Positions 53,217 through 61,719 of a DNA stretch of 64,000 nucleotides are shown piece after piece. This DNA is from Leucobacter luti (GTDB taxonomy: Bacteria; Actinomycetota; Actinomycetes; Actinomycetales; Microbacteriaceae). A model generated the notes under the pieces. It had not been told where the DNA came from. It did not search any database and worked only from the letters and a program-made list of their open reading frames with translations. The first letter of the stretch is position 1, and each line of letters begins with the position of its first letter. The position numbers were made by a program, and so were the translations under genes. The DNA is taken from contig NZ_CP080492.1 in assembly GCF_019464495.1 (NCBI RefSeq), positions 2,480,001 to 2,544,000 of the forward strand. The letters run 5' to 3'.

Positions 53217-55017
53217 GCGCTCGTCGGTTCTGCCAGCAGCGCGGCAAGCGTCTTGCGGACGGCGGCGTCCAGCCGCGCGAGTGCGGCCTCAGCGGCGTCG
53301 CGGCGCTCGGCGGCCGATCCAGCGTCACTGAACGTATCAAGGTACACCTTGAGCTTCGGTTCGGTGCCGCTCGGCCGAATCATCACCCGAGCCCCATCGG
53401 ACAGGTCGAAGCGCAGCACGTCGGCTGGCACCTCGGCGAGGCCGGGAACGAGCAAGTCTTGCACCTGGTCGACTGCAACGTCACCAAAGAACTGCGGTGG
53501 CTCCTGGCGAATCCGAGCAGCGAGGGCCGTCGCGGCTGCCATTGACTCGAGCCGAAGCGTGATCTGGGAGCTCGCGAAGTGCCCGAAGCGCTCGCTTGCC
53601 TCGTCCAGAAGGTCCCAGACCGTGCGACCCTCAGCAGCAAGTTCGCGCACCAGGGCGATCGCATCGGCGCTCGCCGAAATTCCATCCTTGTCGCGCACCG
53701 TGTCCGGGTGCGTCAGGTATCCGAGCGCTTCTTCAAACCCGAAGATGAGGCCGGGTACCCGGGACACCCACTTGAATCCGGAGAGCGTCTCGGCGTAATC
53801 AAGCCCGTACTCCTTCGCGACAGCCCGCAGCGCGGGAGATGAAACGATCGTGCAGGCCAGCGCGCCGGCCGGCTCAGAGCCTGTGTGCTCGGCCCGCGCC
53901 CACGCACGTTCAGCGGCCCGCCACCCCAGCAGAAGCCCCAGCTGGTTCCCCGTCAAACGGCGGTAGCCGTTGGGATCAGCGCTATCAGGAACTGCAATCG
54001 CGAGACGGTCTGCGTCGGGATCGTGCGCCACAACCAGATCGGCTGAACCCCTCGCGCGACTCGGAACGCGAGGTCGAGTGCGCCAGGCTCCTCCGGGTTG
54101 GGGAAGTCCACGGTCGGGAACGCACCGTCCGGACGATCCTGCTCGGGCACCACGGTCACTGCTGGCAGCCCGGCTGAGGTGAAGACCCGACGCGCGATAT
54201 CCGACCCGACACCGTGCATCGCGGTGTAGGTGATGCTGAGGTTCTGCGACGCGGCCCGCGGCAGGCCGGGAGTCTCTGGGGCCTCCGGGAACCCTGCGAG
54301 AAGGGCAGCGGCAGTTTCTGAGACGTAGGCATCGGCGACACCGGATCCTAGAACGGTGTAGTCCGTCTTGCGCGGCAGTTCGGAGAGCGGGCGGCTCGCC
54401 GCGCGCGCGATCCGATCCGCAATGATTCCGTCGACCGGCGGCACGATCTGTGATCCGGCATCCTGATCGCCAAGGTAGACCTTGTATCCGTTATCTCGCG
54501 GCGGATTGTGGCTCGCCGTGATCATCACCCCGGCCGAGACCCGGAGATGTCGCACTGCAAACGCGGTGAGAGGCGTGGGGCCCGGCTCCGGCAGGAGAAA
54601 CACCCGAATCCCCGCCCCCGCCATGATCTCCGCGGTGTCGCGAGCAAAAACGTCCGAATTCACGCGGCCATCGAAACCAATGACGATCGAGGGTGGCGAC
54701 TCCGCCTCCCCGCTCTGTGCGCGCTCCCACAGGTACGCTGCGAAGCCCGCGCTCGTTTGCGCGACGACGACGCGGTTCATGCGCAGCGGGCCAGCTCCGA
54801 GCGGACCCCGCAGACCCGCGGTGCCGAACGCGAGGCGACCTGAGAACGCCGCGTGGAGCGACGCAATCGCGGCCGCATCTCCGGCACGCGCCAGCGCGAC
54901 GAGGTGTGTGGTCTCACGCTGCGTTGCTGGATCGATGTCCTGCTCGGCCCAGGCCGTCGCAGCAGTGATCAGATGTTCTGGGTTGAGCGCAGACGCGTCC
55001 CCCGCGAGATGTCCCAT
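53213..55017 (-). pseudogene. Phospho-sugar mutase (phosphoglucomutase/phosphopentomutase type), single frameshift
   Basis: A roughly 601-residue alpha-D-phosphohexomutase-family protein in two frames. The first part (from ATG 55017, preceded by AAGGAG) has FGTAGLRGPLGAGPLRMNRV and the phosphoserine loop GVMITASHNPPRDNGYK. The second has the metal loop AHDPDADRLAIAVPD, GFKWVSRVPGLIFGFEEALG and the phosphate-binding RPSGTEPKLK. They join at about 54042, where a run of four G should be five. Its length and its place near deoA fit a phosphopentomutase, but a glucose or mannose enzyme is possible. It overlaps nnrD by four bases. Confidence 0.82.
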
Positions 55018-55095
55018 CGCGTGTTCTCCTTCCACGGCATACGCCGAAGCAAATTCAAGCTACCACTCCTGAGAGCGACGCGCCGGGAGCCTGGG

Positions 55096-55101
55096 TAGGC
55101 T
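55096..55101 (+). promoter_or_regulatory. -10 box of the small Cys-rich gene
   Basis: TAGGCT, the box seen before several genes in this window, here about 50 bases before the ATG at 55151. A leader of about 40 bases with a ribosome site follows. Confidence 0.45.
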
Positions 55102-55150
55102 GGTGTGGGGTGTCGGTGTGACGCCCGCGAACTTCGAGAGAGGACGAAGC

Positions 55151-55270
55151 ATGTGCGCTTCCGTGCGCTGCGATACCTGCAGCAAGACAACCTGGGCTGG
55201 CTGCGGCGAGCACATTGAGGAAGCTCTCGCCGGCGTTGCTGCAGCAGATCGCTGCACCTGCCCGCGCTAG
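55151..55270 (+). CDS. Small Cys-rich protein (39 aa), TWAGCGxH type
   Basis: A 39-residue protein with a good ribosome site (GAGAGGA) and its own -10 box. It contains six cysteines and one histidine: VRCDTCSKTTWAGCGEHIEE, then ALAGV and RCTCPR. I recall short proteins of this kind, with a CxxC, a TWAGCG core and a final CxC, from many actinobacteria; the name and function are not known to me. The spacing suggests binding of zinc or another metal. It is divergent from the sugar mutase gene. Codon choice and the complete motif support a real gene. Confidence 0.75.
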   Translation: MCASVRCDTCSKTTWAGCGEHIEEALAGVAAADRCTCPR

Positions 55271-55274
55271 TCGG

Positions 55275-55600
55275 ACTCTGAGCGCTCTGCTGGCGCTTTG
55301 CCCGTTATCGCGCCGAGCGCTGGCACTCTGCCTGCTGGCGCGTGAGCGATAGCGCTTTGCCTGCCGGCCCGCTGAGCGCTGGCGCTTTGCCCGCTGGCGC
55401 TTTGAGTGCGGGCGCGCTGTCCGCAGCGGGCACGTGTGGCGCCAGCGGGCGGCTCGGCCGAAGTGACTGCGCAGCGATTCCGTAGCCACGCAACTGTTTC
55501 GTCGCTACTCTGCCACCTGTTGCGCGGCCTCCAAGCCGCATCTGCATCGCTTCTGCGCTGCTGTTGCGTCGCTCCTGCGCTGTATCTGTGCCGAATTTAC
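55275..55600. repeat. Low-complexity repeats of a GCGCTTTGCCCGCTGGCGC-like unit
   Basis: From about 55275 to 55460, imperfect copies of GAGCGCTGGCGCTTTGCC alternate with inverted-looking GCGC-rich pieces. The following 140 bases, up to the ABM gene end, are less regular. No gene or terminator can be assigned. Confidence 0.55.
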
Positions 55601-55887
55601 GCCGTTTCCACGACGTGGAAGCGGCGTGCGTTTTCTGCTGTCTCGAGAGTTTCTAGGGCGATCATCGCCCTGCGGAAGTGTGGCGTGCGCGTGTGCGCGT
55701 CGAGGTCCTCCTGCGACCGCCAGCTTTCCGCGAGCACGAACGCGGTGTCGTCTTCGACGTCGGCGAGGAGTTCGTAGCTCACACAGCCCGGTTCGGTCCG
55801 CGTTTCTGCAATGAGTGCGCGATACACCGTGAGCGCTGCCTCCCGGTTCTCGCGAGTGAAGCGGCAGGGGACGAGTACGCGCAACAT
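55597..55887 (-). CDS. Antibiotic biosynthesis monooxygenase (ABM) domain protein, quinol monooxygenase-like
   Basis: A 96-residue dimeric ferredoxin-like protein of the ABM family. The segments VPCRFTRENREAALTVYRAL, TEPGCVSYELLADVEDDTAF, LAESWRSQEDLDAHTRTPHF match small YgiN-like quinol monooxygenases. Such proteins act on quinols or other aromatic compounds, often without cofactor. It stands alone between repeat tracts; no pathway partner is nearby. Confidence 0.87.
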   Translation of the reverse strand: MLRVLVPCRFTRENREAALTVYRALIAETRTEPGCVSYELLADVEDDTAFVLAESWRSQEDLDAHTRTPHFRRAMIALETLETAENARRFHVVETA

Positions 55888-56020
55888 GTGACCTCCGTGT
55901 GAGTGTGGCCCTCCAGCCTAGTTCCGGAGTCGTGTGGCGTGTGACGAGGCCGCCGTGCAAGGCGCCCGTCCTGCAAACCGTGTGCACCGTGCGCGTCCTG
56001 CATGCCGTGTGAACGTGTTC

Positions 56021-56072
56021 ATGGGTCGAAATATGGGGCTTCGCCGAGGTGAAGGCCCAAAAATGGACCCAT
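56021..56072. repeat. 52-bp imperfect palindrome, copy A
   Basis: Begins ATGGGTCGAA and ends TTGGACCCAT-like (ATGGACCCAT), with CTTCGC and TGAAGG flanking the centre. The same 52-base element, differing at few positions, is at 61231-61282. It lies between the ABM gene and purL. Confidence 0.85.
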
Positions 56073-56208
56073 GAAGCTTGAACGCCGGCTCCCGCGCGGG
56101 CGCGTCCGCAGGCCCCGCGGGCCCAAGGGCGTGAGGCGCGGCTACAGGGGCGCGGGAGTGCGCGTCGATAGGTTGCGGGCGAGCCGCCCCAGGAGGACAC
56201 AGATACAG

Positions 56209-56248
56209 CTGCGGCCCGCAGCGAGCATGTGCTCGCCGCGGGCCGCAG
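56209..56248 (-). terminator. Terminator after purL
   Basis: A 19-base stem with one mismatch (56209-56227 with 56230-56248) and a 2-base loop, 16 bases 3' of the purL stop. On the minus strand a moderately T-rich stretch follows. Confidence 0.75.
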
Positions 56249-56263
56249 GCTGTGAATCGAGGA

Positions 56264-58588
56264 CTAGCCGATCACTGCGCCGAAGCGCTCAGGCAGCGTC
56301 GCGCGCGAAGCCGCACCGAGCTCAGCGAGCGGCAGCATGAAGCGATCCTGCACCTCGATCGAGGCGTCCTCACCCGCGCCATCCGTCACTCCGATGCGCA
56401 GCACCGGGTAGTCCCGTCCGGAACAGAGGCCGCGGAACTTCACTTCTTCCTCGTGCGGGACGGCAACGAGTACACGTGCCTGCGACTCGGAGAACATCGC
56501 GGCCGTCGCGTCTACGCCGTCCCGGGAAATGATCTCGTCGATCCAGATCCGAGCGCCGACGCCGAAGCGAAGAGCGCCGTCCGTGAGTGCCTGCGCAAGC
56601 CCACCCTCGGAGAGATCGACCGCGCCGGAGAGCAGCCCGCCCTGAGCTGCTGCGTGCAGCAGTCCAGCGAGGCGGCGCTCAGCATCAAGATCGGCCACCG
56701 GCGGGCGCCCGCCGAGGTGATCGTGCACGGTGCCTGCCCATGCGGAGCCGTCGAGCTCGTCGCGGGTGACGCCCAGCAGGTAGAGGTGCTCGCCCTGATC
56801 CTGCCAGCCGCTCGGCACGCGTCGGGCAACGTCGTCGATGATCCCGAGCACGCCCACCACGGGGGTGGGGTGGATCGGGGTCTCACCTGTTTGGTTGTAG
56901 AGCGAGACGTTGCCGCCGGTGACGGGCACCTCGAGCTCAAGGCAGGCGTCGGACAAGCCAGCGACAGCCTGCGAGAACTGCCACATGACCTCGGGGTTCT
57001 CTGGGCTGCCGAAGTTCAGGCAGTCAGTGACAGCCGTCGGAACGGCGCCTGAGGTGGCCACGTTGCGGTAGGCCTCGGCGAGCGCGAGCTGCGAGCCGAC
57101 GAACGGGTCGAGCTGGCAGTAGCGACCGTTTGCGTCTGTCGCGAGTGCGATGCCCAGCCCGCTCTCCTCGTCCACGCGGATCATGCCGGCACCGTCGGGG
57201 AACGAGAGTGCCGTGTTGCCGAGCACGTAGGTGTCGTACTGGTTCGTGACCCAGGACACGTCTGCCTGGTTGGGAGAAGCCGCGACCGCGATCATCTGGG
57301 CGCGGAGCGCGTCACCCGAGCCGTCGCGCTCGAGACCGGCGGCGTTGACCGAGTCGGCCTGCAACGCATCGATCCACGCAGGGTACGCCACCGGGCGCTC
57401 GTATACGGGGCCATCTACAGCGACGGTCGAGGGATCGACGTTCACGATCTCCTCACCCTGCCAGTTGATGATCAGGCGTCCCGTATCGGTGACTTCACCG
57501 AGCACGCTCGTCTCAACATCCCACTTCGCGGTGACTGCGAGGAAAGCTTCGAGCTTGTCCGGGTGCACCACCGCCATCATGCGCTCCTGGCTCTCGGACA
57601 TGAGGATCTCTTCAGCCGTGAGTGAGGGATCGCGCAACAGCACGCTGTCGAGCTCGATAAACATGCCGCCGTCACCGTTTGCCGCAAGCTCCGAGGTGGC
57701 ACAAGAGATACCAGCGGCGCCGAGATCTTGGATGCCTTCTACGAGATCGCCGCGGAACAGCTCGAGGCAGCACTCGATGAGCACCTTCTCTGCGAATGGA
57801 TCGCCGACCTGCACTGCGGGGCGCTTCGTTGGGCCACCCTCGCTGAAGCTGTCGGAGGCAAGGATCGAGGCGCCGCCGATGCCGTCGCCGCCGGTGCGGG
57901 CTCCGAAAAGTACGACCTTGTTGCCTGCGCCTGAGGCATTGGCGAGGTGGAGGTCCTCGTGCCGCAGCACGCCGACACCGAGCGCATTGACGAGCGGGTT
58001 CTGCTGGTACACCGCGTCGAACACGGTTTCGCCGCCCAGGTTGGGCAGCCCGAGGCAGTTCGCGTAGGAGCTGATGCCGGAGACGACGCCGTGGACTACG
58101 CGGGGCGTATCGGGATCGTCGATAGCGCCGAATCGGAGCTGGTCCATGACGGCGACAGGGCGTGCCCCCATCGAGATGATGTCGCGGATAATGCCGCCAA
58201 CGCCAGTTGCGGCACCCTGGAAGGGCTCAATGTAGGAGGGGTGGTTGTGGCTTTCGACCTTGAAGGTCACGGCCCAGCCCTCACCGATGTCGATCACGCC
58301 TGCGTTCTCGCCCATGCCGACGAGGAGGCGTTCTTTCATCTTGTCGTTGACCTTCTGGCCGAACTGGCGCAGGTAGATCTTCGAAGACTTGTAGGAGCAG
58401 TGCTCGGACCACATGACCGAGTACATGGCAAGCTCACCCGAGGTTGGGCGGCGGCCAAGGATCTCGCGGATCTGCGCGTACTCGTCGGCCTTCAGGCCGA
58501 GGGCCTCGTAGGGCTGCGCTTTATCGGGCGTCGCGATCGCGTCAGAGACGGTATCCGGGACATGGATCGGGGCAGTGGTTTCACTCAC
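56264..58588 (-). CDS. purL: Phosphoribosylformylglycinamidine synthase subunit PurL
   Basis: A 774-residue ATP-dependent subunit that converts FGAR to FGAM with PurQ and PurS (61720-62696). It is the short, two-repeat type that needs those partners. Landmarks are [58 protein letters not shown], and [23 protein letters not shown] start. It lies about 3 kb from purQ, separated by a membrane protein and a GNAT gene of opposite strand, so the pathway genes are not in one operon. Confidence 0.96.
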   Translation of the reverse strand: MSETTAPIHVPDTVSDAIATPDKAQPYEALGLKADEYAQIREILGRRPTSGELAMYSVMWSEHCSYKSSKIYLRQFGQKVNDKMKERLLVGMGENAGVIDIGEGWAVTFKVESHNHPSYIEPFQGAATGVGGIIRDIISMGARPVAVMDQLRFGAIDDPDTPRVVHGVVSGISSYANCLGLPNLGGETVFDAVYQQNPLVNALGVGVLRHEDLHLANASGAGNKVVLFGARTGGDGIGGASILASDSFSEGGPTKRPAVQVGDPFAEKVLIECCLELFRGDLVEGIQDLGAAGISCATSELAANGDGGMFIELDSVLLRDPSLTAEEILMSESQERMMAVVHPDKLEAFLAVTAKWDVETSVLGEVTDTGRLIINWQGEEIVNVDPSTVAVDGPVYERPVAYPAWIDALQADSVNAAGLERDGSGDALRAQMIAVAASPNQADVSWVTNQYDTYVLGNTALSFPDGAGMIRVDEESGLGIALATDANGRYCQLDPFVGSQLALAEAYRNVATSGAVPTAVTDCLNFGSPENPEVMWQFSQAVAGLSDACLELEVPVTGGNVSLYNQTGETPIHPTPVVGVLGIIDDVARRVPSGWQDQGEHLYLLGVTRDELDGSAWAGTVHDHLGGRPPVADLDAERRLAGLLHAAAQGGLLSGAVDLSEGGLAQALTDGALRFGVGARIWIDEIISRDGVDATAAMFSESQARVLVAVPHEEEVKFRGLCSGRDYPVLRIGVTDGAGEDASIEVQDRFMLPLAELGAASRATLPERFGAVIG

Positions 58589-58775
58589 GCTGGTGGGCTC
58601 CGTGGGCTCGGGGGCTGTGCGGCAACGATCGCAAGCGGCTGGGCGCTCACCCCGCTAGTCTACGGTGTTCTGAGTCGCACGAAGCCCGCCACAGATTCCT
58701 TGGAAAAGGCTCGTGCTCGCACGTATTTCGTCTGTATATGTGGCATTTGTCAGGGGAACCCGCGAAACTAGAGAC

Positions 58776-59753
58776 ATGAGTACCCCCACTGCTGGACCCG
58801 ATCAACCCGTTGATACCGCGTCGCACGCAAACGCTGCGGCGTCGACGGGGAGCGGAAGCACGCGCAAGCTCTCCACGTTCCTGAAGATCAGCATCATCTT
58901 GCTGGCAGCCCTCACGGTTGCCTCGATCTCTCTGCTGTTCATCGGTGATTTCCAGGGCAAGTTCGAGCGCGTCTTCGCGACGTTCTTTGTGTTCGCGGTG
59001 TTTGTCGGGCTGACTGCGCTCGACACGCGACGGGAACTGAAATCGGAGTGGTACGCGCCGGTCGCCCTCATCGCGAACTCGTACATTCTGGCGCTGCTCC
59101 TGATCGTCACCTGGATGACCCCATACGACCCGTTCGGGCTCGGGTGGGCGCTCCTCTGGAAGGGCATCGTAGTCGTCGGTGTAACGAGGCTCGTGCTGTT
59201 GTGCTGCCAGGGATTGCTGAGCATGAGTGAGGGCAAAGCTGAGTCGATCGGCCGCTTCTCCTTTGTGACGAGCATGCTCGCGGTGCTCTCCGGCATCCTC
59301 TTCACGGCGCCGATCGCGATCGAAACGTTCAACATCACGATCCCCGAGCTGTACTGGAAGATCGCGGTTGCAACGCTGATCCTCACGGCACTCGGTCTCG
59401 CCATTACTCTGCTGCTGCGGTGGTTCTACGGTGCACCGGATCGTGAGAGCGCTCGTGCCGCAGCTGACGCACGCAGGGCCATGATGCCCGCACCGTACAG
59501 GGGACAGGCCCCGATCGGTCAGCCGGCAACGCCGCAGCCGCCGTTTGTTCAGAACCCGCAGGCGCAGGCGCAGGCTCCGGCTCCGGCACCGGCACCGGCA
59601 CCTGCGTCGGCTTCCGCACCGGCTCCTGCGCCGCAGACGAAGCAGGGGCCGCTTCTGCCCTGGCCGACGTTCATCGATGGGCGGCCGATCCCCGCACGGC
59701 CCGATGGCCAACCGGATTTCTCGGTTCCGGGAGCACCGCTGCCACCGCAGTAA
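58776..59753 (+). CDS. Hypothetical membrane protein with Ala/Pro-rich tail
   Basis: A 325-residue protein. Residues 1-35 are polar and Thr/Ala-rich. Six hydrophobic helices follow (ISIILLAALTVASISLLFIG, VFATFFVFAVFVGLTALDTR, ALIANSYILALLLIVTWMTP, and others up to residue 220). The last 100 residues are a cytoplasmic-looking tail with (AP)n repeats at about 59565-59640. No catalytic motif is visible. It resembles uncharacterised membrane proteins near purL in related actinobacteria, from memory only. Divergent from purL and followed by a terminator. Confidence 0.78.
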   Translation: MSTPTAGPDQPVDTASHANAAASTGSGSTRKLSTFLKISIILLAALTVASISLLFIGDFQGKFERVFATFFVFAVFVGLTALDTRRELKSEWYAPVALIANSYILALLLIVTWMTPYDPFGLGWALLWKGIVVVGVTRLVLLCCQGLLSMSEGKAESIGRFSFVTSMLAVLSGILFTAPIAIETFNITIPELYWKIAVATLILTALGLAITLLLRWFYGAPDRESARAAADARRAMMPAPYRGQAPIGQPATPQPPFVQNPQAQAQAPAPAPAPAPASASAPAPAPQTKQGPLLPWPTFIDGRPIPARPDGQPDFSVPGAPLPPQ

Positions 59754-59810
59754 TACCTCCGAGAGATGTGGCAGCGACCCTGTTGCGACTGCATCCCGCT
59801 GAGTGAATCG

Positions 59811-59851
59811 GCGAAAGCCCGTGAGCGCGTAGTGTGCTCACGGGCTTTCGC
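59811..59851 (+). terminator. Rho-independent terminator after the membrane protein gene
   Basis: A 16-base perfect stem (GCGAAAGCCCGTGAGC, 59811-59826, with 59836-59851) and a 9-base loop, 58 bases after the stop codon. Confidence 0.8.
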
Positions 59852-59915
59852 GTTCTGCCCGGCGTTGGCACCGCGAGCGGTTCTGGCATGCACGCTGCAA
59901 CACTCGCCTTCGGAG

Positions 59916-59921
59916 TAACAT
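59916..59921 (+). promoter_or_regulatory. -10 box for leaderless GNAT mRNA
   Basis: TAACAT 6 bases before the GTG at 59928. Confidence 0.45.
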
Positions 59922-59927
59922 GCTGGG

Positions 59928-60962
59928 GTGAACGACACTCCCGCGCCCGCCTTTCAGATCCGTCCTATCGTCCCGACCGAGTACGCGCGAGAGGCCGAGC
60001 TGGTCCATGCCGCCTACGCCGCGGGGCCATACCGGGAAGAGCTTGCGCACGATAGCGTGTGGGCCGCTACCGAGCGTGACAGTGCAGGGAGAGCTGCAGC
60101 TGGCCAGATCCTTGTCGCGGTGGAGGGTGACACGCTTATCGGCGCAGTGACGGTGCTGCGTGGCGAATCGAGCTACGCGAAGCTCGCCACTACCGGCGAA
60201 GTGGAGTTGCGCTTGCTTGCCGTTGCGCCGGCGAGTCAAGGGTCGGGGCTCGGCGGTGCGCTGATTCGCGCTGGCGTCGAGCTTGCGTTGCGGTGGGGCG
60301 CCGCAGCCGTTCGGCTCGACACCGGCGTCAAGAACCCAGCGGCTGCGCTCTACGAGCGGATCGGCTTCGAACGCACCCCCGAGCGCGATGCGCAGCTCGA
60401 TGGCATGAGCTACGGGGCTTCCGTGAGCTATGTCTATCCGCTGCAAGAGCGCACTGACTTGCGGCTCAGGGAGATTCGAGCGGCGGAGATCCCCGAGGTC
60501 AGCGATCTCGTGCTGGCTGCGTACCGCGAGGACTATGAGGGGCTGCCGGGCGACTACCTCTCCGAGATCGCGAACGTCGCCGAGCGCGCGGCGCAGCACC
60601 AGGTGTGGGTGGCCGAGGACACGGAGAGTGGTGCCCTGCTCGGCACGATCACTACGCCCCGGCCGGGGGCCGTGCTCAGCGACGTGGCCCGCGAGGGTGA
60701 GATGGATTTGCGGTTGCTCGGCGTCTCGCACGCGGCGCGTGGGCGGGGGATCGGCTCGCTCATCATGCGGCACGGCCTCCGGCTCGCCCGAATTCGTGGC
60801 ATCGGACGCGTGGTCCTGAACACCAGCACTGAGATGGTTGCCGCCTACGAAATGTACGACCGGATGGGCTTTGCGCGGCTCCCCGAGCGGGAGTTTGAGA
60901 TCACCCGGCCGGACGGCACCGGATTCACTCTGCTTGCGTACGGGATCGACGTCGCGGCGTAG
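59928..60962 (+). CDS. Tandem GNAT family N-acetyltransferase
   Basis: A 344-residue protein with two complete GNAT domains. The first (residues 10-165) has the acetyl-CoA loop VAPASQGSGLGGALIRAGVE and NPAAALYERIGF. The second (about 180-340) has VSHAARGRGIGSLIMRHGL and VAAYEMYDRMGF. Both cofactor loops look intact, so both may be active. Tandem GNAT proteins include mycothiol synthase and aminoglycoside or lysine acetylases; the sequence does not match mycothiol synthase well enough to name it. Substrate unknown. Confidence 0.85.
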   Translation: MNDTPAPAFQIRPIVPTEYAREAELVHAAYAAGPYREELAHDSVWAATERDSAGRAAAGQILVAVEGDTLIGAVTVLRGESSYAKLATTGEVELRLLAVAPASQGSGLGGALIRAGVELALRWGAAAVRLDTGVKNPAAALYERIGFERTPERDAQLDGMSYGASVSYVYPLQERTDLRLREIRAAEIPEVSDLVLAAYREDYEGLPGDYLSEIANVAERAAQHQVWVAEDTESGALLGTITTPRPGAVLSDVAREGEMDLRLLGVSHAARGRGIGSLIMRHGLRLARIRGIGRVVLNTSTEMVAAYEMYDRMGFARLPEREFEITRPDGTGFTLLAYGIDVAA

Positions 60963-61039
60963 TTGCCACTGTTCCGGTGAAGACCGCTCGCGCTCGCGCA
61001 GGACATTCGAGGTGATTCGGCACGGAAGCGCCAAGTCTG

Positions 61040-61200
61040 TCCTGTGTGAGCTCGAACTTCCTGCGTGAGCTCAAGCTACCTGGGTGAGCTTGGTTTCTTG
61101 GGTGAGCTTGAGCTTTTGGGTGAGCTTGAGCTTTCTGGGTGAGTGTGAACTTCCTGCGTGAGCTCAAGCTTCCTGGGTGGGCTTGAACTTCCTGCGTGAA
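61040..61200. repeat. 19-nt repeat family, locus 3 (about nine tandem units)
   Basis: About nine head-to-tail copies of TCCTGCGTGAGCTCAAGCT-like units (17-19 bases each), the reverse complement of the unit at 1853 and 21041. Unlike those two loci there is no inverted partner. All frames across the array stay largely open, which creates long false ORFs on the minus strand. Confidence 0.88.
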
Positions 61201-61230
61201 CCCGGGCGGCGGGCTGAGCCCACCCATTTG

Positions 61231-61282
61231 ATGGGTCCATTTTTGGGACTTCGCGCACCTGAAGGCCCAAAAATCGACCCAT
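61231..61282. repeat. 52-bp imperfect palindrome, copy B
   Basis: Begins ATGGGTCCATTTTTGGGACT and ends CAAAAATCGACCCAT. Same length and largely same sequence as copy A at 56021-56072. It follows the 19-nt array by 30 bases and lies 3' of purQ. Confidence 0.87.
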
Positions 61283-61672
61283 GAGAGGGGGCGACGCGCG
61301 GGGCAGCGTAAGACGTGCGGGTGCGCGGTGTGCGGTGTGCGGGTAAGAGGGTGCGCGAGTGCAGGAGGTGTGGTGCGTGGGCGCGAGGGTTGTGCAGGCG
61401 CAGGGGTGCTGGGCGTGCAAGCGCGCGGGGGTGCGCTGGACGCGTGGAGGCACGGGCCGCGGACGAAAGGGCGCGCGGACGCACGGGGAGGTGGGAGTGT
61501 GGGCGCGCGCGGGAGCATAGGCGTGCTGGCGTGCTGGCGTGCTGGCGTGCTGGCGTGCAGGGGTGCGCTGTACGCACGGGGGATTGGGAGCGCTGGCGTG
61601 CTGGCGCGCAGGCGCGCACGGGCGTACGGACGCGTGAAACGAGGAGAGCGCCCGCGGAGTGCCCAGAAACAC
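61283..61672. repeat. GT/GC-rich low-complexity tract with 8-nt tandem repeat
   Basis: Nearly 400 bases of reiterated GTGCGNG-type sequence. At 61520-61560 there are about five copies of GGCGTGCT. Long open frames on both strands here are composition artefacts without ribosome sites or domain content. Confidence 0.65.
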
Positions 61673-61673
61673 T

Positions 61674-61707
61674 GCGAGCCGCCGACCCTAGGGGGGCGGC
61701 GGCTCGC
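61674..61707 (-). terminator. Terminator after purQ
   Basis: An 11-base stem (GCGAGCCGCCG, 61674-61684, with 61697-61707) extended by an inner CCC/GGG, 13 bases 3' of the purQ stop, followed on the minus strand by a TGTTTCT stretch. Confidence 0.82.
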
Positions 61708-61719
61708 GAGAAACAGTGC

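Noticed and set aside
61040..61200. The nine-unit array looked at first like a small CRISPR
   Set aside because: Units abut each other without unique spacers, are only about 19 bases long, and no cas gene is present.
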